Origin: Alteromonas sp. KUL42 | GTDB taxonomy: Bacteria > Pseudomonadota > Gammaproteobacteria > Enterobacterales > Alteromonadaceae | Length of the DNA stretch: 64,000 bases | Direction of reading: 5' to 3' | NCBI RefSeq assembly: GCF_006538325.1 | Contig: NZ_BJKK01000001.1 | Coordinates: 186,001-250,000 of the forward strand | In this document: positions 48,473 through 57,504 of the stretch, one piece after another | How positions within the stretch are numbered: position 1 is the first letter of the stretch | How the letters are laid out: the number at the start of each line of letters is the position of its first letter | The notes under the pieces: model-generated | Seen by the model: the letters and a program-made list of their open reading frames with translations, nothing else | Database searches by the model: none | What the model was told of the DNA's origin: nothing | Position numbers and translations under genes: made by a program

Positions 48473-48487
48473 AATGGTATTACCAAT
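48473..48487 (+). promoter_or_regulatory. PdhR operator upstream of pdhR
   Basis: The site aatggtattaccaat has TGGT-N3-ACCA symmetry and matches the known PdhR consensus (ATTGGTNNNACCAAT) at nearly every position. It lies about 105 bases before the pdhR start, which fits pyruvate-sensitive autoregulation of pdhR-aceEF-lpd. Confidence 0.85.
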
Positions 48488-48590
48488 TTTGTCAAAGATT
48501 AAATATTCAGCGATTATTTTTTACATTCATCAGGTTTATGTTTGCCGGATGGGTGTAGAATAATTGATAGGGTAAGGATAAATAAGACGC

Positions 48591-49337
48591 ATGCGTCAAC
48601 CGCGAAAAAAACTTTCTGATGTAATTACTGAGCAGCTCGAGTCAATGATCCTCGACGGTACTTTGTTGGCTGGTCAGAAGTTACCACCTGAAAGAGAGCT
48701 TGCGCTTGAGTTTGATGTATCGCGTCCTTCCCTAAGAGAAGCGATTGGTAATTTACAGGCCAGAGGGTTAGTGGAGCGCAAACAAGGCGGGGGTACGTTT
48801 GTGAACCGCAATTTAAATGCGGCCATGAAAGACCCATTAATGGATTTAGTGAGCCAACGCCCTGAGACGCAATTTGACTTGCTTGAGTTTCGTCATGCCC
48901 TAGAGGGTATGGCAGCTTATTATTCAGCTCTTCGCGGACAGCCAGAAGATTACGAAGCGTTGAAACAAGCGCTTAACGAGCTACCAACGCCAAAAGCCGA
49001 AGAGAGTAAACGTAGCCAAGCAGAAGCATTGGGACAGTTTTACATCATTATGGCTCGTGCATCTCACAACATGGTGCTTTTACATGTTATGAGCACTATG
49101 CAAAGTATGCTTGTGGATAATATCGAACGAAATTTAGACATGCTGGCAGCGCATCCAGAGGCGGTAGAGGATATCGCTAAACAGCGTCGTGAAATTGTAG
49201 ATGCTATTGCATCTCGTGACCCTGAAGCAGCGCGTCAGGCATGTAATACGCATTTGGCGTTTATCGAGAAAACGCTTTTGACAATTAATCAGCGCGACAC
49301 TCGTGTTCAACGTGCGTTGCGTCGATTAGAAATTTAG
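48591..49337 (+). CDS. pdhR: Pyruvate dehydrogenase complex repressor PdhR
   Basis: A 248-residue GntR-family (FadR subfamily) repressor. The N-terminal winged helix (about 8-75) has LPPERELALEFDVSRPSLREAIGNLQARGLVERKQGGGTFV across its recognition helix and wing. The C-terminal FCD domain (~95-235) senses pyruvate (LLEFRHALEGMAAYYSAL, ASHNMVLLHVM). The matching operator lies upstream, and the genes of the complex follow on the same strand after a 194-base gap. Loss of binding on pyruvate accumulation would switch the operon on. Confidence 0.95.
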   Translation: MRQPRKKLSDVITEQLESMILDGTLLAGQKLPPERELALEFDVSRPSLREAIGNLQARGLVERKQGGGTFVNRNLNAAMKDPLMDLVSQRPETQFDLLEFRHALEGMAAYYSALRGQPEDYEALKQALNELPTPKAEESKRSQAEALGQFYIIMARASHNMVLLHVMSTMQSMLVDNIERNLDMLAAHPEAVEDIAKQRREIVDAIASRDPEAARQACNTHLAFIEKTLLTINQRDTRVQRALRRLEI

Positions 49338-49531
49338 CTTTTCAACCCTTGTTGTTTAGTTATTCATTCGCAGAGGCCGGTCGGGTTTTTACCTGTGCCA
49401 CTGCAAAAGCAGGTGAGCCAGATAGGGTCACTGTGAGTACAACGTAATTTAGGTTTCCTTCTTTCGGCGTTTCCCAGTGGAAACAAAGCCCTAAGAGGAT
49501 TTTCTATATAAGCAAAAAATAGGATGGCACC

Positions 49532-52207
49532 ATGACTGATATGATGCACCAAGATGTGGATCCACAAGAAACTAAAGAGTGGATTGACGCGCTTGAGTCG
49601 GTTTTAGAAGAGGAAGGCGTAGAACGCGCACATTACTTGCTCGAAAAGCTTATTGATAAAGCGCGTCGCAGCGGCGCGCATCTACCGTATGATGCAACGA
49701 CTGCCTACATCAACACCATTCCTGCCGCACAAGAGCCGAAAATGCCTGGCGACTTGACAATTGAAGCGCGTATTCGTGCGGCAATTCGCTGGAACGCATT
49801 GATGATTGTATTGCGTGCATCGAAAAAAGAACTGGAACTTGGTGGTCACATTGGTAGCTTCGCGTCATCTGCCATGCTTTACGATGTGGGGTTCAACCAT
49901 TTCTTTAAAGCACCCAATGAAAATCAAGGTGGCGACTTTATCTTTTCTCAAGGTCACATCTCTCCTGGTATTTACGCACGTTCATTTATCGAAGGCAATC
50001 TGACCGAAGAGCAGCTTAATAACTTCCGTCAAGAGTGTGCGGGCGATGGTCTATCGTCATATCCTCACCCTCATTTAATGAAAGATTACTGGCAGTTCCC
50101 GACAGTATCGATGGGTCTTGGCCCACTTCAAGCTATTTATACTGCACGTTTCCTTAAGTACCTGACAAACCGCGGTATTAAAGATTGTTCAGATCAGCGC
50201 GTATACTGCTACATGGGTGATGGTGAGTGTGATGAGCCAGAGAGCTTGGGTGCAATTGGCCTTGCGTCTCGTGAAGGCCTAGACAACCTAACGTTTGTTA
50301 TCAACTGTAACCTGCAGCGTCTAGACGGTCCTGTACGTGGTAACGGCAAAATTATTCAAGAACTTGAAGGCACGTTCCGCGGCGCAGGCTGGGAAGTGGT
50401 AAAGGTTATTTGGGGAAGTTATTGGGATGAACTTCTTGCCCGTGATAAATCTGGCAAGCTTATTCAGCTTATGGGTGAAACGGTAGACGGTGAATATCAA
50501 AACTGTAAAGCCAAAGGCGGCAAGTACACCCGTGAAAACTTCTTTAACAAGTACCCTGAAACAGCGGCGCTTGTGGCAAACATGTCAGACGACGACATCT
50601 GGCGTCTAAATCGTGGTGGACACGACCCAGTAAAAGTATTCGCAGCTTATCAAAAAGCCATTGATACCAAAGGGCGTCCAACGGTAATTCTAGCTAAAAC
50701 GGTAAAAGGTTTCGGCCTTGGTCGTTCAGGTGAAGCGCAAAACGTTGCGCACAACGTGAAGAAAATGGACGTGGATTCAATTAAACAGTTCCGCGATCGC
50801 TTCAACATTCCTGTAGCCGACGAAAAAGTTGCTGACTTACCTTACTTCAAGTTTGACGAAGACAGTGAAGAAATGAAGTATCTTCGCGAGCGTCGTGAAG
50901 CGTTAGGTGGTTACTTACCTTCGCGCAGAGAACAAGCAGAAGAACAGCTTGAAATTCCTGAGCTAAGCGCATTTGACGCCATTCTTAAAGGTTCTGGTGA
51001 CCGTCAAGTATCATCAACCATGACCTTTGTACGTGTGCTCAACGCATTGTTGAAAGACAAGAAGATTGGTAAGCGTATTGTACCAATTATTCCTGATGAA
51101 GCGCGTACCTTTGGTATGGAAGGTCTATTCCGTCAGGTTGGTATTTACGCGAATGAAGGCCAAAAGTACGTACCGCAAGATGCCGACCAAGTAGCTTACT
51201 ATCGCGAAGATAAGAAAGGTCAAGTACTGCAAGAAGGTATTAATGAGCTAGGTGCAATGGCATCATGGGTAGCGTCAGGTACGTCTTACTCAACGTGTAA
51301 TGCAACCACTATCCCTTTCTATATTTATTACTCAATGTTTGGTTTCCAACGTGTTGGTGACCTTGCATGGGCGGCAGGCGACAGCCAAGCACGCGGTTTC
51401 CTTCTAGGTGCAACAGCCGGTAGAACCACACTAAATGGTGAAGGTTTACAGCACCAAGATGGTCACTCTCATGTTCAGGCTAACTTAATTCCTAACTGTG
51501 TTACTTACGACCCAACATACGGTTACGAAGTAGCGGTTATTATTCAAGACGGTTTACGTCGCATGTACGGTAATAACGAAAACATCTTCTATTACCTAAC
51601 CTTGATGAATGAAAACTACCATCATCCAGAAATGCCAGAAGGTGATGATGTGGCAGAGCAAATCATTAAAGGTATTTACAAACTTGAGCGCGTCGAGAAC
51701 GAAAAAGCTAAGCTTAATGTTCAGCTGATGGGCTCTGGCACAATTTTGAATGAAGTGCGCAAAGCTGCACAAATTTTGAGTGAAGATTACAATATTTCTT
51801 CTGATGTTTACTCAGTAACCTCGTTCAATGAGCTTGCTCGTGAAGGTCAAGACGTAGCGCGTTGGAACATGCTTAACCCAGAAGCCGAGCAAAAAGTACC
51901 TTACATTGGTCAGGTGATTACGAAAGACGCGGGTCCTGCGATTTCTGCAACTGACTATGTGAAGAGCTACTCAGATCAAGTTCGCGCGTTTATTGATACT
52001 GAATACCGCTGCCTAGGTACAGATGGTTTCGGTCGAAGTGACAGTCGCGAAAACTTGCGTACTCACTTTGAAGTTAATGCGTCATACATTGTGGTTGCAT
52101 CACTTTACGAATTGGCGCAACGCGGCGATGTTGAGAAGAAAGTGGTAGCAGAAGCCATTAAGCGTTTTGATATTAACGCTGAAAAACTTAACCCACTTTA
52201 CGCGTAG
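49532..52207 (+). CDS. aceE: Pyruvate dehydrogenase E1 component (homodimeric type)
   Basis: An 891-residue thiamine diphosphate enzyme that decarboxylates pyruvate and acetylates the lipoyl groups of AceF. The ThDP/Mg motif runs from GDGECDEPESLGAIGLASREGLDN to NCNLQRLDGPV, and FASSAMLYDVGFNHFF, LNGEGLQHQDGHSH and ATDYVKSYSDQVRAF are AceE hallmarks. The length is close to E. coli (887). AGGA lies eight bases before the ATG at 49532; an in-frame ATG three codons on is an alternative. aceF begins 20 bases downstream. Confidence 0.98.
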   Translation: MTDMMHQDVDPQETKEWIDALESVLEEEGVERAHYLLEKLIDKARRSGAHLPYDATTAYINTIPAAQEPKMPGDLTIEARIRAAIRWNALMIVLRASKKELELGGHIGSFASSAMLYDVGFNHFFKAPNENQGGDFIFSQGHISPGIYARSFIEGNLTEEQLNNFRQECAGDGLSSYPHPHLMKDYWQFPTVSMGLGPLQAIYTARFLKYLTNRGIKDCSDQRVYCYMGDGECDEPESLGAIGLASREGLDNLTFVINCNLQRLDGPVRGNGKIIQELEGTFRGAGWEVVKVIWGSYWDELLARDKSGKLIQLMGETVDGEYQNCKAKGGKYTRENFFNKYPETAALVANMSDDDIWRLNRGGHDPVKVFAAYQKAIDTKGRPTVILAKTVKGFGLGRSGEAQNVAHNVKKMDVDSIKQFRDRFNIPVADEKVADLPYFKFDEDSEEMKYLRERREALGGYLPSRREQAEEQLEIPELSAFDAILKGSGDRQVSSTMTFVRVLNALLKDKKIGKRIVPIIPDEARTFGMEGLFRQVGIYANEGQKYVPQDADQVAYYREDKKGQVLQEGINELGAMASWVASGTSYSTCNATTIPFYIYYSMFGFQRVGDLAWAAGDSQARGFLLGATAGRTTLNGEGLQHQDGHSHVQANLIPNCVTYDPTYGYEVAVIIQDGLRRMYGNNENIFYYLTLMNENYHHPEMPEGDDVAEQIIKGIYKLERVENEKAKLNVQLMGSGTILNEVRKAAQILSEDYNISSDVYSVTSFNELAREGQDVARWNMLNPEAEQKVPYIGQVITKDAGPAISATDYVKSYSDQVRAFIDTEYRCLGTDGFGRSDSRENLRTHFEVNASYIVVASLYELAQRGDVEKKVVAEAIKRFDINAEKLNPLYA

Positions 52208-52227
52208 CCAAATAAGGTATTTTACAT

Positions 52228-54234
52228 ATGTCAGATATTCAAAAGATTATCGTACCCGATGTAGGCGGTGACGAAGTTGAAGTTATCGAGCTATGTGTTG
52301 CCGTAGGCGACACCATTGAGGCAGACGAAGGCGTGGTTACTGTTGAAAGTGACAAAGCGTCTATGGACATCCCCGCACCGTTTGAAGGTGAGATTGTAAG
52401 CTTGTCGGTATCGGTAGGCGATAAAATTAAAGAAGGCGATGTTATCGGCGAAATGAAAGTTGCAGGCGGTGAGAGCGCTTCTGAAGAGTCATCTTCAGAA
52501 GAAGCGCCTAAGCAAGAAGCACCAGCACAAGAAGCACCAAAAGAAGAAAGCAAGTCAGAGGCTGCGCCGGCAGCGTCTGGCAGCGAAGTCATTGAAGTCG
52601 CTGTACCAGATATTGGTGAAGACGGCGAAGTTGACGTTATCGACGTATTGGTTTCTGTGGGTGACACCATTGAGAAAGAAGATGGGCTTATCACGCTAGA
52701 AACAGATAAAGCGACGATGGATGTACCATCGACACACGCAGGTACAGTGAAAGAAGTATTCATTAGCACCGGTGATAAAGTGAAAGAAGGCACGGTTGTC
52801 ATCAAGCTTGAAGTTGCAGGCTCTGGTTCAACGTCAAGTGATTCTTCAGAAGCACCAGCTCCAGCACAGCAAGAAAGCGCTGAACAAGCGTCAGCACCTG
52901 CAGCAGCGTCAAGTAGCGAAACAATTGAAGTTGCCGTCCCTGATATTGGTGAAGATGGCGAAGTTGATGTTATTGATGTGCTTGTATCAGTGGGTGATAC
53001 CGTTGAAAAAGAAGACGGCCTAATTACGCTAGAAACTGATAAAGCTACCATGGATGTACCTTCAACTCACGCTGGTACTATCAAAGAAGTCTTTATTAAA
53101 GCAGGCGATAAGGTTAAGCAAGGCACATTAGTGGTTAAGCTTGAAACCAATGGCGGCGGGTCATTAGCGCCTAAAGCTGAAAAACCTGCTGAAGCACCTA
53201 AGCAAGAGCCTTCAGCCTCAAAAGAAAGTACTTCTGCGTCACAGCAACAGGCGTCGCAAAATCGCTCTCCTGTGCCTCCAGCTCCTGAAGCAAAAGGCAA
53301 AGGTAAAGCGCATGCGTCACCTTCAGTTCGTCGAATCGCTCGAGAGTTCGGTGTTGATCTTACCCAAGTAAGTGGCACTGGCCCGAAAAATCGTATCTTG
53401 AAAGAAGATGTTCAAGCTTATGTGAAAGCAGAACTTGCGAAGCCGCGCAGTACTTCAGCATCTGCTAGCGCACCAGTGGGGGATAACGTACTTCAAATTG
53501 TTCCCGTGAAACCAGTAGATCACGCCAAGTTTGGCGAAATTGAAGAGCAGCCATTATCGCGTATCCAGAAAATTTCTGGTCCATTCCTACATCGCAACTG
53601 GGCGACTATTCCGCACGTTACACAGTTTGACGAAGCGGATATCACTGATGTTGAAGAGTTCCGCAAAGAGCAAAATGCGTATCATGCGAAAATCAAGTCT
53701 GGTCTTAAGATCACGCCACTTGTGTTCGTTATGAAAGCAGTAGCAAAGGCGCTTGAAAAGTACGAGGTGTTCAACTCATCACTATCTGATGACGGTGAAA
53801 GTTTGATCATCAAGAAGTACATCAACATTGGTATTGCAGTAGAAACACCTGGAGGTCTTGTTGTTCCCGTTATTCGTGACGTGAACAAGAAAGGTATCGA
53901 ACAGTTATCACAAGAGCTTATTGAAACGTCTAAGAAAGCCCGTGAAGGCAAGCTTAAAGCTGCCGACATGCAAGGCGGTACGTTCACTATCTCTAGTTTA
54001 GGTGGCATTGGTGGAACAGCATTTACACCTATTGTAAATGCGCCGGAAGTCGCCATATTAGGTGTGTCTAAGTCTGAGATGAAGCCTAAGTGGAACGGCA
54101 AAGACTTTGAACCGCGTTTGATGGTGCCGCTGAGCTTGTCTTACGATCACCGCGTTATCGATGGTGCGGTAGGTGCAAGGTTCTCTACTGAAGTTGCCGC
54201 AAATCTTACGGACTTGCGCAGAATCATACTTTAA
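52228..54234 (+). CDS. aceF: Dihydrolipoamide acetyltransferase (E2) with three lipoyl domains
   Basis: A 668-residue core protein of the pyruvate dehydrogenase complex. Three lipoyl domains carry lysines at about 43 (ESDKASM), 161 and 272 (both ETDKATMDVP). They are separated by Ala/Pro/Glu/Ser-rich linkers. A peripheral-subunit-binding domain follows (ASPSVRRIAREFGVD, ~355-390), then the catalytic domain with SYDHRVIDGAVGARF near the end. Lipoyl domains 2 and 3 are almost identical, pointing to a recent duplication or gene conversion. A hairpin follows the gene before lpd. Confidence 0.97.
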   Translation: MSDIQKIIVPDVGGDEVEVIELCVAVGDTIEADEGVVTVESDKASMDIPAPFEGEIVSLSVSVGDKIKEGDVIGEMKVAGGESASEESSSEEAPKQEAPAQEAPKEESKSEAAPAASGSEVIEVAVPDIGEDGEVDVIDVLVSVGDTIEKEDGLITLETDKATMDVPSTHAGTVKEVFISTGDKVKEGTVVIKLEVAGSGSTSSDSSEAPAPAQQESAEQASAPAAASSSETIEVAVPDIGEDGEVDVIDVLVSVGDTVEKEDGLITLETDKATMDVPSTHAGTIKEVFIKAGDKVKQGTLVVKLETNGGGSLAPKAEKPAEAPKQEPSASKESTSASQQQASQNRSPVPPAPEAKGKGKAHASPSVRRIAREFGVDLTQVSGTGPKNRILKEDVQAYVKAELAKPRSTSASASAPVGDNVLQIVPVKPVDHAKFGEIEEQPLSRIQKISGPFLHRNWATIPHVTQFDEADITDVEEFRKEQNAYHAKIKSGLKITPLVFVMKAVAKALEKYEVFNSSLSDDGESLIIKKYINIGIAVETPGGLVVPVIRDVNKKGIEQLSQELIETSKKAREGKLKAADMQGGTFTISSLGGIGGTAFTPIVNAPEVAILGVSKSEMKPKWNGKDFEPRLMVPLSLSYDHRVIDGAVGARFSTEVAANLTDLRRIIL

Positions 54235-54241
54235 ATAAAAG

Positions 54242-54277
54242 GTCGAAAACGTTTACAATATCAGTGAGGTTTTCGAC
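54242..54277 (+). terminator. Hairpin in the aceF-lpd gap, possible attenuator
   Basis: Nine-base arms 54242-54250 (gtcgaaaac) and 54269-54277 pair perfectly around an 18-base loop, eight bases after the aceF stop. A T-rich stretch (gattttat) follows. It may partly terminate aceEF transcripts. Confidence 0.55.
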
Positions 54278-54311
54278 GATTTTATAAGCCCATTTGGTGG
54301 GATTTAGGTTA

Positions 54312-54335
54312 TGCTATTAGGCAAATCTAATAGCA
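54312..54335 (+). promoter_or_regulatory. Inverted repeat just upstream of the lpd ribosome-binding site
   Basis: Arms tgctattag (54312-54320) and ctaatagca (54327-54335) pair perfectly around gcaaat. It lies about 20 bases before GAGG and 31 before the lpd ATG. It could be an mRNA stabiliser left by processing, a regulator-binding site or part of a separate lpd promoter; none can be chosen from sequence. Confidence 0.55.
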
Positions 54336-54366
54336 CAACCCTACAAGAACAGGATTGAGGTTCACA

Positions 54367-55788
54367 ATGAGCGAAATTAAAACGCAATTGGTGGTATTGG
54401 GCGGCGGCCCTGGCGGTTATTCAGCAGCATTTCGTGCAGCTGATTTAGGTATTGAAACAGTTATCGTTGACTCTCGCGAAACCCTTGGTGGTGTTTGTCT
54501 TAATGTTGGCTGTATTCCTTCAAAAGCCCTTCTTCACGTAGCTAAAGTGATGAAAGAAGCGAAGCACCTTGCAAGCCACGGTGTAACGTTTGGCGAGCCT
54601 ACCATCGATTTAGACAAAATTCGTGCATACAAAGATGGCGTTGTTAAGCAGCTAACAAACGGTCTTGGCGGTATGTCTAAAATGCGTAAAACTAAGCATG
54701 TACAAGGCTTTGGTAAATTCACTGGTGCAAACACGCTAGAAGTAAAAAATGGTGACGACGTTACTACTATTACTTTTGAAAAAGCAATTATTGCTGCGGG
54801 CTCTGAGCCAGTTAGCCTGCCTTTCATCCCAAAAGACGACCGCGTAATTGATTCTACCGGTGCGCTGGAAATGAAAGATATCCCAGAGAAAATGCTAGTG
54901 CTAGGTGGTGGTATCATCGGTCTAGAAATGGGTACTGTATACGAAGCGCTTGGTTCACAAATTGACGTTGTTGAGTTCTTAGATCAGCTAATTCCAGCGG
55001 CTGACAAAGACATCATGAAAGTATTCATGAAAGACTACAAAGACAAGTTTAACATTATGCTTGAAACCAAAGTGACAGCGGTTGAAGCAAAAGACGATGG
55101 CTTGTATGTAACTTTTGAAGGCAAAAACGCGCCTGCTGAGCCAGTTCGCTATGACAAAGTACTTGTTGCTGTTGGTCGTAAGCCAAACGGTAAGCTAGTT
55201 GGTGCTGAAGCTGCTGGCGTTAATGTTGACGACCGTGGCTTTATTAACGTTGATAAGCAAATGCGTACTAACGTTGACCACATTTTCGCAATTGGTGACC
55301 TTGTAGGTCAGCCAATGCTTGCGCACAAAGCAGTTCACGAAGGCCATGTTGCCGCAGAAGTGATTGCTGGACAGAAGCACTACTTCGACCCACGTGCTAT
55401 TCCTTCAGTTGCATACACTGAGCCAGAAGTTGCTTGGGTTGGTTTAACTGAAAAAGAAGCGAAAGAGCAAGGCGTAAGCTACGAAACAGCGGTATTCCCA
55501 TGGGCAGCTTCTGGTCGTGCTATTGCTTCTGATGCCACTAACGGTATGACGAAGATGATCTTCGACAAAGACACTGGCCGTGTAATCGGTGGTGCTATGG
55601 TTGGTACGAACGCAGGCGAAATGCTGGGTGAAATTGGTCTTGCGATTGAAATGGGTGCAGATGCTGAAGACGTTGCACTAACTATTCATGCTCACCCAAC
55701 GCTTAACGAATCTATTGGTCTTGCGTCTGAAATCTTCGAAGGAAGCATTACTGACCTACCAAACCCGAAAGCAAAGAAAAAGAAATAA
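54367..55788 (+). CDS. lpd: Dihydrolipoamide dehydrogenase (E3)
   Basis: A 473-residue FAD disulfide oxidoreductase that re-oxidises lipoyl groups with NAD+ in the pyruvate and 2-oxoglutarate dehydrogenase complexes. The FAD loop is VVLGGGPGGYSAAFRAADLG, the redox disulfide GGVCLNVGCIPSK (~45-57), the NAD loop LGGGIIGLEMG (~175-185), AIGDLVGQPMLAHKA binds FAD and the active His-Glu pair is in HAHPTLNES. The ATG at 54367 has GAGG six bases upstream; the longer frame needs a TTG. A terminator follows, closing the operon. Confidence 0.98.
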   Translation: MSEIKTQLVVLGGGPGGYSAAFRAADLGIETVIVDSRETLGGVCLNVGCIPSKALLHVAKVMKEAKHLASHGVTFGEPTIDLDKIRAYKDGVVKQLTNGLGGMSKMRKTKHVQGFGKFTGANTLEVKNGDDVTTITFEKAIIAAGSEPVSLPFIPKDDRVIDSTGALEMKDIPEKMLVLGGGIIGLEMGTVYEALGSQIDVVEFLDQLIPAADKDIMKVFMKDYKDKFNIMLETKVTAVEAKDDGLYVTFEGKNAPAEPVRYDKVLVAVGRKPNGKLVGAEAAGVNVDDRGFINVDKQMRTNVDHIFAIGDLVGQPMLAHKAVHEGHVAAEVIAGQKHYFDPRAIPSVAYTEPEVAWVGLTEKEAKEQGVSYETAVFPWAASGRAIASDATNGMTKMIFDKDTGRVIGGAMVGTNAGEMLGEIGLAIEMGADAEDVALTIHAHPTLNESIGLASEIFEGSITDLPNPKAKKKK

Positions 55789-55813
55789 GAACGTTTTCTT
55801 GAAGAAGTAAAAG

Positions 55814-55836
55814 ACCCGCTTTTAGCGGGTTTTTTG
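55814..55836 (+). terminator. Rho-independent terminator after lpd
   Basis: Seven-base GC-rich arms 55814-55820 (acccgct) and 55824-55830 pair around TTT, followed by a run of T to 55835. It lies 25 bases after the lpd stop. Confidence 0.93.
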
Positions 55837-55959
55837 TTGAAGTGACCTCCTAAAAGCAGGAGTTATACTAATTGCTGATTTACCTCGATTATTTTTCATT
55901 TAGACTCTCCGCTTTTTACGTTTAATCAGCATAACGCTATACACGCATACAAGGTTGCA

Positions 55960-56400
55960 ATGCAAAACACTTCAAGTGCTCATCCTTCTTCTACTAAAAC
56001 ACTGTTTAAACATGGCGAATATACAATTACGTTGGAAGGTCATGTCATTAAGGCCGAATTTACTGGTGTTGCTACAGAGAATATGATGAAGCAATATCAT
56101 GCGGATGTGGTCTCACTTGTTCAGCCACTACAAGGCGCATCTTGGGGGTTCTTGGGCTCAATACATGGAACTGGCGTGTTAACACCTGAAACGGAAGCGC
56201 TGTTAGTCGCGTCATTACAAGAGCGGATGAAAATTGGTATGCGTGGCTGCGCAGTAATCGCAGATGGGGCAAAGATCCCTGCTATGGTCGTACAACAATT
56301 AGCCCGTGTATTCAAAAAAGCCAGCATGCCATACCTATTTTGCAGTAGTGATGAAGAAGGGTTTAAGTGGCTTGCAGAGCAGGGCTGTGTGTCTTCTTAA
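55960..56400 (+). CDS. Hypothetical protein, 146 residues
   Basis: I do not recognise this protein with confidence. It has no signal peptide or membrane segment. The pattern of alternating strands and helices (YTITLEGHVIKAEFTG, then a helix with QYHADVV, WGFLGSIHG, a long helix and AVIADGAK) faintly recalls STAS/SpoIIAA-like folds, which in some families bind nucleotides or lipids. AAGG lies five bases before the ATG. It follows the lpd terminator and converges with the LysR gene, whose end is 33 bases away, so it forms its own transcript. The coding potential looks real: good codon use and a full reading frame. Confidence 0.7.
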   Translation: MQNTSSAHPSSTKTLFKHGEYTITLEGHVIKAEFTGVATENMMKQYHADVVSLVQPLQGASWGFLGSIHGTGVLTPETEALLVASLQERMKIGMRGCAVIADGAKIPAMVVQQLARVFKKASMPYLFCSSDEEGFKWLAEQGCVSS

Positions 56401-56433
56401 CCCTTTTTCTATAACCCCTCTATTGGTACTACA

Positions 56434-57504
56434 TTATGCGGTTATCTTTTTAATCTCACTACGAATTTCCTTGTTACCTTCATCTTTTTTCAAATGAGCG
56501 GGTGTAAATTCATTACAATCCATATTGCGTTGTTGCATAAAGCGCTTAACAGTCTCTTCACAATACGCCTTACGGCAACACTGAGACAGTAGCATCTCGT
56601 GGCGCTCGGCTCGTTCGCGGATGAACTTAACAACCAGTCTACGCAGCCATTGTAAACCTGCATCTTGATCTTGGCGCTTGTGCCACATGACAGAAAGTGA
56701 GGAGCTCACGATTTCAATGGGCGTCTCAAATACGGCAAGTTCACCAGAGAATATTTCCTTCTCCATTACTAGTGAAGGTGCTACACAGATTAGATTGCTT
56801 TCTTTTAATAGGGGAGGGGCATTGTAAAACTCATTCACCGACATCGCCACACGTCGTTTGAGACCCAAATTCGCGAGCACTTGGTCGGTCGGCCCAGTAA
56901 CATCACCCGTAACAGATACCAATAGATGATCAGCCGCGACAAAATCTTCAAGACTCAGTTGTGACTTAGCCAATGGGTGATCGGGGCGCATTACTACGAC
57001 CCAACTAGGATCTAAAACATGCTCTGCACGTATAACAGATCCAAGTTCTTGATATTTCGAGAAGGTAAGCTCTGCTTCCGCGTCTTTTAGAATTTTGTCA
57101 GTCTGCATATCGTAGTTGGGGATAGCATGAATATTGATACCTGGCGCTTCGTTTTCAATGACTTTTCGAAGTGGTCCCCATACCATCGAAACTATGCTAT
57201 CGGTAGCTGCAATACGAAACGTGCGTTTAGCTGTGGCTGGATTAAAATCAGTGGGGTTTACTGCTACCTCAAGTTCGCCCAAAGGACCTTGAATTTGGCT
57301 CCACAGGTTCTTGGCGTACGACGTGGGTTGAATACCGCGCCCATCTTTGACAAATAGCTCGTCTTTCCATGCCGTTCGCATTCTCGATAGAGCGTTTGAC
57401 ACGGCAGGTTGAGTCATAGCAAGTCTATCTGCAGCACGGGTGATGGCACCTTCAGTCATAATGGCATCAAAAATCATTAATAAATTTAAATCATGTGGAC
57501 GCAT
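56434..57504 (-). CDS. LysR-family regulator with a cysteine-rich C-terminal tail
   Basis: A 356-residue transcription factor. The N-terminal winged helix-turn-helix (residues ~3-62) reads DLNLLMIFDAIMTEGAITRAADRLAMTQPAVSNALSRMR, the substrate-binding domain spans ~90-300 and it is close to the NodD/LeuO/MexT branch. A further ~55 residues are unusual for the family, which usually stops near 300-310. This tail holds four cysteines (QCCRKAYC and MDCNE). AAGGAG lies six bases before the ATG at 57504; a second ATG at 57507 is too close to it. The gene diverges from an RND pump, so by analogy with MexT-mexEF it likely controls that pump. Confidence 0.9.
   Translation of the reverse strand: MRPHDLNLLMIFDAIMTEGAITRAADRLAMTQPAVSNALSRMRTAWKDELFVKDGRGIQPTSYAKNLWSQIQGPLGELEVAVNPTDFNPATAKRTFRIAATDSIVSMVWGPLRKVIENEAPGINIHAIPNYDMQTDKILKDAEAELTFSKYQELGSVIRAEHVLDPSWVVVMRPDHPLAKSQLSLEDFVAADHLLVSVTGDVTGPTDQVLANLGLKRRVAMSVNEFYNAPPLLKESNLICVAPSLVMEKEIFSGELAVFETPIEIVSSSLSVMWHKRQDQDAGLQWLRRLVVKFIRERAERHEMLLSQCCRKAYCEETVKRFMQQRNMDCNEFTPAHLKKDEGNKEIRSEIKKITA

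Noticed and set aside
52239-53051. A 270-residue open frame on the minus strand over aceF
   Set aside because: It is the mirror of the repeated lipoyl coding region, rich in Ser/Thr/Pro from codon bias, with no ribosome-binding site or known domain.
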